Part shown: one piece after another, positions 17,138 through 24,225 of the stretch
Layout of the letters: each line of letters opens with the position of its first letter
Numbering within the stretch: the first letter of the stretch is position 1
NCBI GenBank assembly: GCA_937896895.1
Contig: CALBNV010000048.1
Coordinates: 34,872-98,871 of the forward strand
DNA length: 64,000 nucleotides
DNA from: an uncultured Bacteroidales bacterium
GTDB taxonomy: Bacteria > Bacteroidota > Bacteroidia > Bacteroidales > F082
Reading direction: 5' to 3'
Made by a program: the position numbers and the translations under genes
The notes under the pieces: model-generated
What the model saw: only the letters and a program-made list of their open reading frames with translations
Told to the model about the DNA's origin: nothing
Database searches by the model: none

Positions 17138-17166
17138 CAGCCTGAAAAATCATAAAGGAATACATC

Positions 17167-18249
17167 ATGGAAAGTTTTAAAATAGGCGACAGAGTCAGCT
17201 TTTTGAACGACAAAGGCGGCGGCGTGGTGAGGAAGGTCATCGACACGCGCATGGTGGAGGTTGAGATTGAAGACGGGTTCAACATCCCGGTGTTGGTTAG
17301 CGACCTTGTCCTCGACTTCCGTTCGCAGCCGGGGCGTCAGCAGGAGGCGGCGCAGAAGGCGCAGCAGGAGATCAGGAACCAGCAGATAGTGGAGCAGGAG
17401 ACGCGCAATGAAGCACGCCGCACGGAGCTCCGCCGTTTCGCGCGTAACGTCGAGGAGGAAGGTGTGTATCTCGCTTTCATCCCGCACGACCAGCAGTGGC
17501 TCATGACGGGCCTCATCGACGTGGCGGTGGTGAACCACACCCCGGCCGATGCCTTGTACAGCTTCAACCTGAAGCGGGAAGGCAAATATCTCAACGTCGA
17601 TTACGGCAGCATCGCGGCTTATTCAAAGGTCGTGGTCGAGGCCATCTCGCGTGACGACATCGAGCAGTGGTGCGAGGGCCTGGTGCAGGTCGTCCTCTGC
17701 CAGGACGACATCGACTTCGTCTATCATCCGCTTCACGCGCCGTTCGCGCTGCGGTCGAGCCGTTTCTTCAAGGACGGCAGCTTCGCCGAGTCGGGCGTGC
17801 TGGGCGAGAAGGCGATGATGATAAGCCTCTCGTCGCTGGTCGCGCTCAAAGGCTCGGAGGCCGACTTCGCCAGGCTGATGAAAGACGGCGTGATGCAGCC
17901 GAAGCCGTCGAAGGAGATAGTCAGGGAGAAAGCCCTGATCGACAGGCATCAGACGGCGCCTGGCGAGGCCATCGTTGACCTCCACATCGGCGAGCTGGTT
18001 GACAACATCCTCGGGATGTCGAGCAGCGACATCTTCAGGGTGCAGGTCGAATATTTCAAGAAGATGCTCGACAGCGCCATTGAGAACGACTACACGAAGG
18101 TGACGTTCATCCACGGCGTCGGCAACGGCGTGCTGAAGAACCACATCATACAGGAGCTGCGCAACTACGAGAACACCTCCAACAAGATGGCGTCGATCTC
18201 GAAGTTCGGCGTCGGGGCGCTTGACGTGATGATTGACGATAAGAGATGA
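17167..18249 (+). CDS. DUF2027 and Smr domain protein
   Basis: A 360-residue protein. The N-terminus (residues 1-55) looks like a small SH3-like barrel (IGDRVSFLNDKGGGVVRKVI ... DLVLDF). A coiled-coil stretch rich in Gln, Ala and Arg follows (about 57-95). The middle matches the DUF2027 type found in Bacteroidota (FIPHDQQWLMTG, ALYSFNLKREG). The C-terminal Smr domain has VDLHIGEL and FIHGVGNGVLKNHI, the DLH and HGxGxG signatures. Smr domains in MutS2 relatives have nuclease activity on nucleic acids; the role of this fusion is unknown. The gene is followed by AGAGTAA repeats. Confidence 0.88.
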   Translation: MESFKIGDRVSFLNDKGGGVVRKVIDTRMVEVEIEDGFNIPVLVSDLVLDFRSQPGRQQEAAQKAQQEIRNQQIVEQETRNEARRTELRRFARNVEEEGVYLAFIPHDQQWLMTGLIDVAVVNHTPADALYSFNLKREGKYLNVDYGSIAAYSKVVVEAISRDDIEQWCEGLVQVVLCQDDIDFVYHPLHAPFALRSSRFFKDGSFAESGVLGEKAMMISLSSLVALKGSEADFARLMKDGVMQPKPSKEIVREKALIDRHQTAPGEAIVDLHIGELVDNILGMSSSDIFRVQVEYFKKMLDSAIENDYTKVTFIHGVGNGVLKNHIIQELRNYENTSNKMASISKFGVGALDVMIDDKR

Positions 18250-18253
18250 GAGG

Positions 18254-18310
18254 GGAAAGAGTAAAGAGTAAAGAGTAAAGAGTAAAGAGTAAAGAGTAAA
18301 GAGTAAAGAG
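18254..18310. repeat. AAAGAGT heptamer array
   Basis: About seven tandem AAAGAGT units directly after the DUF2027/Smr gene. Confidence 0.9.
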
Positions 18311-18367
18311 ATGCGTTAGAGGATGATTTTTTTTGTTCTAATATAATTTTTTTTGATAAATGATTTG

Positions 18368-18375
18368 TATCTTTG
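18368..18375 (+). promoter_or_regulatory. -7 box TATCTTTG for the AbiEii-like pair
   Basis: Plus-strand TATCTTTG followed by CGG, 26 bases before ATG 18401. Confidence 0.6.
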
Positions 18376-18400
18376 CGGTGTATTTTTTTGAAAAAACGTT

Positions 18401-18664
18401 ATGAATAGAGAGCAATTTATACAATCGCACAGTAATCTGTTCTGGTATATCCCCCGCGAAAAGAAATGCGATGTGTCTGATTCCTTGTTGGTTGAGACGA
18501 TATTGAACGAGGGCACGATGGATGACTATCGCGAATTGCTGGCAATACTTGGGCCGAGGCGGGTGGCGGAGGTCTTCTTTGGCGCATCAGAACGCGAAGT
18601 CAAGAACTATTATCCTGAAATACGTAATTTTTTCTCAATAGTATTGTCGAAATATGCACAGTGA
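18401..18664 (+). CDS. Small partner protein of an AbiEii-like nucleotidyltransferase
   Basis: An 87-residue protein, charged, without membrane segments. It has SHSNLFWYIPREKKCDVSD at the start and LLAILGPRRVAEVFFGASER in the middle, which fits a helical domain seen in small Bacteroidota proteins encoded before nucleotidyltransferase toxins (DUF6922-like by memory). Its stop overlaps the next start by 11 bases, so the two are translationally coupled. By position it is the candidate antitoxin; this is inferred from context. Confidence 0.7.
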   Translation: MNREQFIQSHSNLFWYIPREKKCDVSDSLLVETILNEGTMDDYRELLAILGPRRVAEVFFGASEREVKNYYPEIRNFFSIVLSKYAQ

Positions 18665-19271
18665 AATATTGTCAAAAGAGCAGGCGGAGTTGCTCCCTTG
18701 GGTGAAACAATTCAGGCGGGAGTTTTATCTTGTTGGCGGAACCGCCATCGCATTTTATCTGGGGCATCGCAGGTCTGTTGATTTTGACTTGTTTAAAAAG
18801 GGAGACCTGAACCACAAAAAGAATCTGGAACGGATACGAGACACTGGGTTTGAATATAAGATCACGCGTCGTGTGACGGAGCAGATGAACTGCATCGTCA
18901 ATGATGTGAAGGTGACGTTTTTCCAATATCCATTTGAAGTTGCTGCCAAACAAGACGTTGACGGAGTCTTCCGTGTCCCGACGTTGCTTGATTTAGCTGC
19001 GATGAAGGCATACGCACTTGGGCGCAGGTCGAAATGGAAAGATTATGTTGACTTGTATTTCCTGCTGAAAGACCATTTCGACATTCTTCAAATAAGCGAG
19101 AGGGCTTATGAAATTTTCGGCGATTTGTTTTCCGAGAAAATGTTTCGTGTCCAGCTGTCATATTTCGCGGATGTTGATTATACGGAAGATGTTGATTATT
19201 TGATTGAAAATCCTCCGACGAACGAGGAGGTCAAGGAGAAATTGACGTGTCTTTCGACAGAAGGCGTTTGA
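18654..19271 (+). CDS. AbiEii/AbiGii-type nucleotidyltransferase (putative toxin)
   Basis: A 205-residue protein. The nucleotidyltransferase core is LVGGTAIAFYLGHRRSVDFDLF: a GG motif followed by a DxD pair, as in AbiEii toxins and other minimal nucleotidyltransferases. FRVPTLLDLAAMKAYALGRRSKWKDYVDLYFL matches the conserved K...R...KDxxDL region of the family. Members transfer nucleotides to tRNA or other targets and act in phage abortive infection or as toxins (family knowledge). It forms an overlapping pair with the gene at 18401. Confidence 0.85.
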   Translation: MHSEILSKEQAELLPWVKQFRREFYLVGGTAIAFYLGHRRSVDFDLFKKGDLNHKKNLERIRDTGFEYKITRRVTEQMNCIVNDVKVTFFQYPFEVAAKQDVDGVFRVPTLLDLAAMKAYALGRRSKWKDYVDLYFLLKDHFDILQISERAYEIFGDLFSEKMFRVQLSYFADVDYTEDVDYLIENPPTNEEVKEKLTCLSTEGV

Positions 19272-19377
19272 TCTGTCTCCGGACGGTGCCGGATAGCTGT
19301 GAAGACTGTGTCGTCGGTCGGTATCGCAGGCGGCAAAGACACAGTTTCGTTTTGGAATTTGACGATTTCTGCAAAGA

Positions 19378-19413
19378 TAAAAACAGAAGCGCCCTGGATG
19401 CCAAGGCGCTTCT
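19378..19413 (-). terminator. Rho-independent terminator after tRNA-Arg
   Basis: On the minus strand AGAAGCGCC, a 10-base loop, GGCGCTTCT, then GTTTTTAT. It ends the tmRNA/tRNA-Arg transcript. Confidence 0.8.
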
Positions 19414-19417
19414 TTTG

Positions 19418-19489
19418 TGATCCCGCCGGGGGTCGAACCCGGACCGAAGGAACCGGAATCCTTAATTCTATCCATTAGACTACGGGACC
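19418..19489 (-). tRNA. tRNA-Arg (CCG)
   Basis: A full cloverleaf on the minus strand. The acceptor is GGTCCCG/CGGGATC with discriminator A, the anticodon arm is AAGGA-TTCCGGT-TCCTT with anticodon CCG, and the T loop is GGTTCGACCCC. CCA is not encoded. It lies 4 bases downstream of the tmRNA and shares its terminator. Confidence 0.92.
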
Positions 19490-19493
19490 ATTG

Positions 19494-19891
19494 TGGAGCT
19501 GGAGGGAGTCGAACCCTCGTCCAAACTTGGAACAATTATGCTTTCTACATACTTATTCCGCTGTTGTTTTTCGTGGCAGGCAAGGGAGCGAACGCCCTAA
19601 GCCGGCCCTTATCCCCTTGAGCTTCGCGACGTTGCCGGGGCTTCCGCGCCGCTATCCCGAAATTGATGAGCACCTCGTTGCCGGACCGGAATCAGGAGCC
19701 TCCATCCGCGAGATGTCTCGTCCCCTCACCTTGTGTGGGGATTGAGCTTCAACCTACTGTGCTTCGGTTAAGCAGCGAGAGCGTAGTTGTTTTCGCCAAT
19801 TAATTTTTTGCGGTCAAGATTTGCGAGCGTCACCGCATGGCTCGGTATGCTTACATAACCATCCTGCAAGCTGTCAAAACCGGTCAACCCC
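19494..19891 (-). ncRNA. ssrA: tmRNA (transfer-messenger RNA)
   Basis: The 5' end GGGGTTGACC pairs with the 3' end CAGCTCCA (CCA encoded), and the T arm is GAGGGTTCGACTCCCTC. The tag reading frame near 19765-19800 gives GENNYALAA followed by TAA, a usual Bacteroidota tag. The RNA rescues stalled ribosomes with SmpB and marks the product for degradation. The tag start is preceded by AATT rather than by a clear alanine resume codon by eye. A TACTTTTG promoter box lies at 19926-19933. Confidence 0.93.
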
Positions 19892-19898
19892 AAGATAG

Positions 19899-19928
19899 TT
19901 GCACGCTTCCTTTTCAAAAAGCGTGCAA
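19899..19928 (-). other. Inverted repeat between tmRNA promoter and 5' end
   Basis: TTGCACGCTT and AAGCGTGCAA form a 10-base perfect inverted repeat with a 10-base spacer, overlapping the downstream edge of the promoter box at 19926-19933. It may be a leader hairpin or a protein-binding site. Confidence 0.45.
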
Positions 19929-19933
19929 AAGTA
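19926..19933 (-). promoter_or_regulatory. -7 box TACTTTTG for tmRNA
   Basis: Minus-strand TACTTTTG followed by CACGC, about 35 bases upstream of the mature tmRNA 5' end. Confidence 0.6.
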
Positions 19934-20006
19934 CTACTTTTTTTTCAAAAAATCGCGTTTTTCAAAAAAAGATTTTAACAATCTGAAAATCTGCCGACAA
20001 AATCCG

Positions 20007-20708
20007 TCAGAAGTTGAGTCTCGGCGACGTCTCGTTGTAATACGTGTCGATGATTTCCACGGCTTCGTCAGCGGTGTCAACGACGTGGAAGATGTCGAAG
20101 TCGAAGTCGGAGACGAGCCCGTCCGCGAGAAGCGTGTCCTTGAACCATCCGACCAGTCCGCTCCAGAACTCCTTCCCGACCATCACGATGGGGAAGTTGT
20201 TGATTTTCTTGGTCTGTATGAGCGTGATGGCCTCCGACAGCTCGTCGAGCGTGCCGAAGCCGCCGGGGAAGGCGATGAAGCCCTGCGCGTAACGCGTGAA
20301 CATGGTCTTCCTCACGTAAAAGTAATCGAAGTCGATGGATTTGTCGGGGTCGATGTATTTGTTGGGGCGTTGCTCATGCGGAAGCACGATGTTCAGCCCG
20401 ACGCTTTTGCCGTGCGCCTTCGACGCGCCCTTGTTGCCCGCCTCCATGATGCCCGGGCCGCCGCCGGTGATGATGCCGAAGCCCTTCTTCACGAGCTTCG
20501 CCGCGGTGTCCTCCGCCATCTTGTAATACTGACTTTCCTTCGGCAGCCTGGCCGAGCCGAAGATCGCCACGCAAGGCCCGATCCTCGACAACGTCTCGTA
20601 ACCGTTCACGAACTCCGACATGGTCTTGAAGACGGACCATGAGTCGTTGGCTTTCATGTCGCTCCATGCCCTCAGCTCCGTCGCTTTCTTGAAACTGTTG
20701 ATGTCCAT
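20007..20708 (-). CDS. LOG family protein (TIGR00730-type Rossmann fold)
   Basis: A 233-residue cytoplasmic protein. GGGPGIMEAGNKGA and FPGGFGTLDELSEA are the two signature motifs of the LOG family (cytokinin riboside 5'-monophosphate phosphoribohydrolase-like), which binds a nucleotide through PGGxGTxxE. Family members hydrolyse nucleoside 5'-monophosphates to base and ribose phosphate; the true substrate in Bacteroidota is uncertain. The start MDINSFKK at 20708 is preferred over 20732, because a TATCTTTG box at 20730-20737 leaves about 20 bases before it. Confidence 0.9.
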   Translation of the reverse strand: MDINSFKKATELRAWSDMKANDSWSVFKTMSEFVNGYETLSRIGPCVAIFGSARLPKESQYYKMAEDTAAKLVKKGFGIITGGGPGIMEAGNKGASKAHGKSVGLNIVLPHEQRPNKYIDPDKSIDFDYFYVRKTMFTRYAQGFIAFPGGFGTLDELSEAITLIQTKKINNFPIVMVGKEFWSGLVGWFKDTLLADGLVSDFDFDIFHVVDTADEAVEIIDTYYNETSPRLNF

Positions 20709-20729
20709 AACTTGTAGTTTAAAATTTTG

Positions 20730-20737
20730 CAAAGATA
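20730..20737 (-). promoter_or_regulatory. -7 box TATCTTTG for the LOG gene
   Basis: Minus-strand TATCTTTG followed by CAAAA, which excludes the upstream in-frame start at 20732. Confidence 0.6.
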
Positions 20738-20819
20738 CTTATTATTTTCAAAAAATGATGACAAATAAAATGTTGATAAAAAAATTCTTCCAAAATGTGA
20801 AAGACATGATAAAAAGTTG

Positions 20820-20827
20820 TATTTTTG
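20820..20827 (+). promoter_or_regulatory. -7 box TATTTTTG for tRNA-Gly
   Basis: Plus-strand TATTTTTG followed by CAGCC, 22 bases before the mature tRNA 5' end. Confidence 0.6.
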
Positions 20828-20849
20828 CAGCCTGAAAAGTTGAGACGAC

Positions 20850-20922
20850 GCGGATTTAGCTCAGTTGGCAGAGCGAAAGCTTCCCAAGCTTTAGGTCGCG
20901 AGTTCGAACCTCGTAATCCGCT
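20850..20922 (+). tRNA. tRNA-Gly (CCC)
   Basis: Acceptor GCGGATT/AATCCGC, D arm GCTCAGTTGGCAGAGC, anticodon arm AAAGC-TTCCCAA-GCTTT with anticodon CCC, T loop GTTCGAACC. CCA is not encoded. Confidence 0.92.
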
Positions 20923-20958
20923 CAAGAAAATAAATGTCGCGGGTGCTGAAAAATATCG

Positions 20959-20966
20959 TATTTTTG
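20959..20966 (+). promoter_or_regulatory. -7 box TATTTTTG for tRNA-Val
   Basis: Plus-strand TATTTTTG followed by CACTCG, 13 bases before tRNA-Val; suggests the second tRNA has its own promoter. Confidence 0.5.
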
Positions 20967-20979
20967 CACTCGCAAAAAA

Positions 20980-21057
20980 GGAAGCTTAGCTCAGTTGGTT
21001 CAGAGCACTTGCCTTACAAGCAAGGGGTCAATGGTTCGAGTCCATTAGTTTCCACCA
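20980..21057 (+). tRNA. tRNA-Val (TAC)
   Basis: Acceptor GGAAGCT/AGTTTCC, anticodon arm CTTGC-CTTACAA-GCAAG with anticodon TAC, T arm ATGGTTCGAGTCCAT, and an encoded CCA. Confidence 0.92.
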
Positions 21058-21058
21058 C

Positions 21059-21083
21059 GGAGTCCACACAGACTCCTTTTTTT
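21059..21083 (+). terminator. Rho-independent terminator after tRNA-Val
   Basis: GGAGTC, 6-base loop, GACTCC, then seven T. Confidence 0.85.
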
Positions 21084-21125
21084 GTCTCTGCGGTTATGAC
21101 TAAAATTTGACCTATAGGCCCCATT

Positions 21126-21246
21126 TTACAGTTTCTTTTTGATTACGGTTCTTCTTACTGATTTCTTCAGCTCAAAGAAGTTGATCCACTTCTCTATGAT
21201 GTTTGCGGCGTATTTTTCAACAGACTCGCGGGCTTCGTGGAGTGAT
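21126..21246 (-). pseudogene. C-terminal gene fragment downstream of YafQ-type toxin
   Basis: An open stretch of about 40 codons reads SLHEARESVEKYAANIIEKW then INFFELKKSVRRTVIKKKL and a stop, with no start codon of its own. The composition is protein-like (amphipathic helix, basic end). It resembles the C-terminus of small Bacteroidota proteins such as DUF4160 types, but the call is weak. It lies directly after the toxin stop at 21253. Confidence 0.3.
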
Positions 21247-21252
21247 GTCCGA

Positions 21253-21531
21253 CTATTTGAAGAGGTCTGAATGTGTGCCTGTCCTGATTAATGACAGCAG
21301 ACGGATTTCATCGTCTTTTGAATAGATTAACAGCCAGTCGGGTTTAATGTGGCATTCACGCGTTCCCTCAAAGTTGCCGTGAAGTGGGTGGTCTTTATGC
21401 TTCCGTTCAAGTTTTTCACCTTTTTGAAGTTTTTCAACGACGGAAATAAGGTCGTCAATGTCAAGGCCGCGCTTTTTTGCCATCGCGACATCCTTTTCGT
21501 ACCTCGGTGATGCAAACAGGTTATAGAGCAT
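21253..21531 (-). CDS. YafQ/RelE-type mRNA interferase toxin
   Basis: A 92-residue protein of the RelE/ParE superfamily, YafQ branch. The markers are HKDHPLHGNFEGTRECHIKPDWLLIY and a C-terminal RTGTHSDLF, where the final His corresponds to the catalytic residue of YafQ. Such toxins cut mRNA on the ribosome. ATG 21531 is chosen because it overlaps the antitoxin end by 11 bases and begins MLYNLFASPRYEKD. A second, non-identical module lies at 21814-22291. Confidence 0.85.
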   Translation of the reverse strand: MLYNLFASPRYEKDVAMAKKRGLDIDDLISVVEKLQKGEKLERKHKDHPLHGNFEGTRECHIKPDWLLIYSKDDEIRLLSLIRTGTHSDLFK

Positions 21532-21733
21532 ACATTCTCTCCTTAAATTCATCGAGGTTTTTGTAGTGTCTGCCTTTTCCGGCTTTTACGTCTTTGATTG
21601 CCTGAAGTGTCTCTTCACTGCCGTTCTTTTCCTCTTCTTGTTTCAATTCCACCACTCCGAGTGACAGAAGATAATTGAGCAACGCCTTCCCGTCGTTAGT
21701 TCTTTCGTTTAGAGTTACTGTATAAGTTGCCAT
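21521..21733 (-). CDS. Antitoxin of the first YafQ-type module
   Basis: A 70-residue protein starting MATYTVTLNERTNDGKALLN, a ribbon-helix-helix or RelB-like N-terminus, with an acidic and basic C-terminal half that would wrap the toxin. The start at 21733 is preferred over 21769 because the second antitoxin begins with the same MATYTVT motif. A TATCTTTG box lies at 21767-21774. Confidence 0.8.
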   Translation of the reverse strand: MATYTVTLNERTNDGKALLNYLLSLGVVELKQEEEKNGSEETLQAIKDVKAGKGRHYKNLDEFKERMYAL

Positions 21734-21766
21734 AATCTTATATTTTAAGTCTATTACTATCGGCTG

Positions 21767-21774
21767 CAAAGATA
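21767..21774 (-). promoter_or_regulatory. -7 box TATCTTTG, first YafQ-type module
   Basis: Minus-strand TATCTTTG followed by CAGCC, 33 bases upstream of ATG 21733. It gives this module its own promoter. Confidence 0.6.
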
Positions 21775-21813
21775 CACATTATTTCGAAAATGTGTAAGAA
21801 CATGCGTGACTTT

Positions 21814-22095
21814 TTAATATTTCCGGAAGAGGTCGGAGTGTGTGCCGGTGTCAATCATAAGCATGACGAGTTCGCCATCATGTTTCTCCCAGACAAGGAG
21901 CCAGTTGGGTTTCAGGTGGCATTCCAGGCAGCCTTTGTATTCACCGGTGAGTTTGTGTGTCTTGTACCTTGCGGGAAGTTCGCCTTTTTCTTCGAGGATC
22001 TCCATTGCCTCTTTGATGACTTTCATGTCATAGCCTCTTTTGGCGCACATGTCGAAAGACTTGTCGAATTTCCTGGTGTACGAGATCTTATACAT
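21814..22095 (-). CDS. YafQ/RelE-type mRNA interferase toxin
   Basis: A 93-residue protein with YKTHKLTGEYKGCLECHLKPNW, then LLVWEKHDGELVMLMIDTGT and HSDLF, the YafQ signature with conserved His residues. It is recognisably related to the toxin at 21253 but well diverged. Its start overlaps the antitoxin stop by 8 bases. The ACATATTACT-like sequences ahead of both modules are similar, pointing to duplication of a whole module or repeated capture. Confidence 0.87.
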   Translation of the reverse strand: MYKISYTRKFDKSFDMCAKRGYDMKVIKEAMEILEEKGELPARYKTHKLTGEYKGCLECHLKPNWLLVWEKHDGELVMLMIDTGTHSDLFRKY

Positions 22096-22291
22096 TTACT
22101 CCGTGTTTCTTGAAATACTCGTCAACACTGTCGCATTCGGTGATGCGTCCAGCTTTCGCATCTTCAAGTGCCTCATCAAGGCCGCATTTGCAGGGCTTCC
22201 TGAAGACCACACTTGAAGCCCGTTTCATTGCCGCGAGTATTCCGCGGCCTTCGTTTGTCCTTTCGTCGATTGTCACAGTGTACGTTGCCAT
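22088..22291 (-). CDS. Antitoxin of the second YafQ-type module
   Basis: A 67-residue protein beginning MATYTVTIDERTNEGRGILA, homologous to the antitoxin at 21521 in its first 20 residues. It then diverges, with a CKCG motif and an acidic C-terminus (DSVDEYFKKHGVNV). The divergent C-terminal half would set toxin specificity. Confidence 0.82.
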   Translation of the reverse strand: MATYTVTIDERTNEGRGILAAMKRASSVVFRKPCKCGLDEALEDAKAGRITECDSVDEYFKKHGVNV

Positions 22292-22311
22292 AATTCTGAA
22301 ATTTCACGCGG

Positions 22312-22319
22312 CAAAGATA
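22312..22319 (-). promoter_or_regulatory. -7 box TATCTTTG, second YafQ-type module
   Basis: Minus-strand TATCTTTG followed by CCGCG, 20 bases upstream of ATG 22291. Confidence 0.6.
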
Positions 22320-22394
22320 CATATTATTTCGGAAACGTGTAGTAATATGCGTGACTTTTTTGAGATTTGTAACCCAGTTGCAGGCGGAAAGAGA

Positions 22395-22435
22395 TAAAAA
22401 AATCAGGACGGCCGTCGTGACCGTCCTGATTTGTT
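22395..22435 (-). terminator. Rho-independent terminator after the MFS gene
   Basis: AATCAGGACGG, loop, CCGTCCTGATT, then TTTTTT on the minus strand. Confidence 0.85.
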
Positions 22436-22458
22436 GTATCCGCGAAAAAACCGCGAGT

Positions 22459-24120
22459 TTACTTGATGTTAGGCTCTTCGAGTCCGAGGTGTTTCTTCTT
22501 GTCAACGGCCTTGAGTATGACACCGATGACGAGCGCCGCGATGCCGAGGCAGGCGAGCATGATCAGCGGGGCGGTGTAGTTGTATGACACTGAAGCCACT
22601 TCAGGTGTTATTTCGCCATTTGCAACTGCATTTACAAGGTCTCTGTTGCTGTTGTCGAGGACCTTGCCGATGAGCAGCGGGAACAGCCACAGGCCGATGT
22701 TCTGGATCCAGAAGATGAGTGCGTAGGCTGAACCGATGATCTTCTCATCAACGAGCTTCGGGACGCTCGGCCACAATGCCGCCGGCACGAGTGAGAACGA
22801 CGCGCCGAGGACGAGGATCGTGACGTAGGCCACGATGACGCCGCCGACGGCGTTGCCCTTGAACATCGGCAGGATGAACGCGAATGTCAGATGGCAGAGG
22901 ATGAGGAGCAGTGAACCGACCATCAACATCGTAGCGGCCTTGCCTTTGTGGTCAACGGCGTTGCCGAGGATAGGTGTGATGGCGACTGCGAGCAGCGGGA
23001 ACACCGCGAAGATGGTTTCGGCAGTGCCGCGCATGTAGCCCATGTAGCAGTAAACGACGAGGGCGACGACCGCCACGGCCATCAGACCGATCTTCATCGG
23101 TTTCTTCTTCGAGAAGTTGCTTGCGAAAGAGCCGGCTGCCACGACGAGCATGATGACGTACTGCACGATGGTGACTGTGTTGCTTGCCCAGAAGCCTTCA
23201 CCTGGTGTGAGGGTGAGGTTGCACTGGAGCATGTTGACGGCGTATTTCTGGAATGGGAAGATTGCTGAATAGTAAAGCACGCAGAGAAGTGCCACGAGCC
23301 AGAATCCGAGGCTCGAGAGAATCTTGCCGATGTCTGACACCTTGAACGGGTCGTCTTTCTCTTCCGCCTCGCCGGTCTGACCGTCGAGTTTCTTGTCCAT
23401 GAAGAAATAAACGATGAACATTATCAATGCGATGCAGAGAAGCACCACGCCGAATGCCACTGAACGTGAGACCTCAATCTCGCCGCCGAGCTTCGCGAAG
23501 AAAGGCGAGAAGATCATGCAGGTGGCGACGCCGAGACGCGCCAACGCCATCTCTGAACCCATCGCCAAGGCTGTCTCACGGCCTTTGAACCATTTCACGA
23601 TACCGCGTGACACCGTGATGCCGCCCATCTCAGCGCCGCAGCCGAAGAACATGAAACCGACAGCCGCCAGCTTCGCCGATGCAGGCATGCCTCTGTAGAA
23701 CGGGGAGACGCCGAGCTCGTCGAACAACGGGATGTAGTTGAGGTTGTTGGTGAACCAAGCCTCAAGGCTGCTGCCCATGAATGCCTTTGAAATGGCGTAG
23801 TATTCAATCAACGCGCCGAAAAGCATCACGCCGCCTGAAAGGACCGCGGTGAAACGCACTCCCATCTTGTCGAGGATGATACCCGCAAAAATGAGGAAGA
23901 ACACGAATACGTTGAGGAATGTCTCAGCACCCTGCATGGTACCGAATGCTGTCGAATCCCAAAGACGCCCGCCGTGCTCAGGCGCGAGCATCATGAGGTC
24001 CTTGATAGGTGACAAAATGTCCATGAAAATGTAGGCGCAGAACATCGCCAACGCCAAAAGCAACAACGCGGTCCATCTCATCGCCGCACTGTCACGTAAA
24101 GTCTGAATTTTTTCTGTCAT
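22459..24120 (-). CDS. Major facilitator superfamily transporter
   Basis: A 553-residue membrane protein with about 12-14 hydrophobic segments from residue 15 on. MFS-like signs are the GIILDKMGVRFTAVLSGG loop (residues about 80-97), VKWFKGRETALAMGSEMALARLG and the long central cytoplasmic loop with GQTGEAEEKDDPFKVSDIGKI. The substrate cannot be read from the sequence; anion or organic-acid carriers of this length are common. The extra segment around residues 110-150, between the early helices, makes it longer than the usual 400-450. It is third in a row after rsmG and the M16 peptidase, with gaps of more than 100 bases, so co-transcription is uncertain. Confidence 0.85.
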   Translation of the reverse strand: MTEKIQTLRDSAAMRWTALLLLALAMFCAYIFMDILSPIKDLMMLAPEHGGRLWDSTAFGTMQGAETFLNVFVFFLIFAGIILDKMGVRFTAVLSGGVMLFGALIEYYAISKAFMGSSLEAWFTNNLNYIPLFDELGVSPFYRGMPASAKLAAVGFMFFGCGAEMGGITVSRGIVKWFKGRETALAMGSEMALARLGVATCMIFSPFFAKLGGEIEVSRSVAFGVVLLCIALIMFIVYFFMDKKLDGQTGEAEEKDDPFKVSDIGKILSSLGFWLVALLCVLYYSAIFPFQKYAVNMLQCNLTLTPGEGFWASNTVTIVQYVIMLVVAAGSFASNFSKKKPMKIGLMAVAVVALVVYCYMGYMRGTAETIFAVFPLLAVAITPILGNAVDHKGKAATMLMVGSLLLILCHLTFAFILPMFKGNAVGGVIVAYVTILVLGASFSLVPAALWPSVPKLVDEKIIGSAYALIFWIQNIGLWLFPLLIGKVLDNSNRDLVNAVANGEITPEVASVSYNYTAPLIMLACLGIAALVIGVILKAVDKKKHLGLEEPNIK

Positions 24121-24225
24121 ATCTGTTATTTTAAAAGTTTTTAAAGTTTATAAAGTTTTAAAGTTCATAAAGTTAAAAGTGGTGTGGCGCTTTCAGACTT
24201 TATGAACTTTATACTTTCTGACTGT

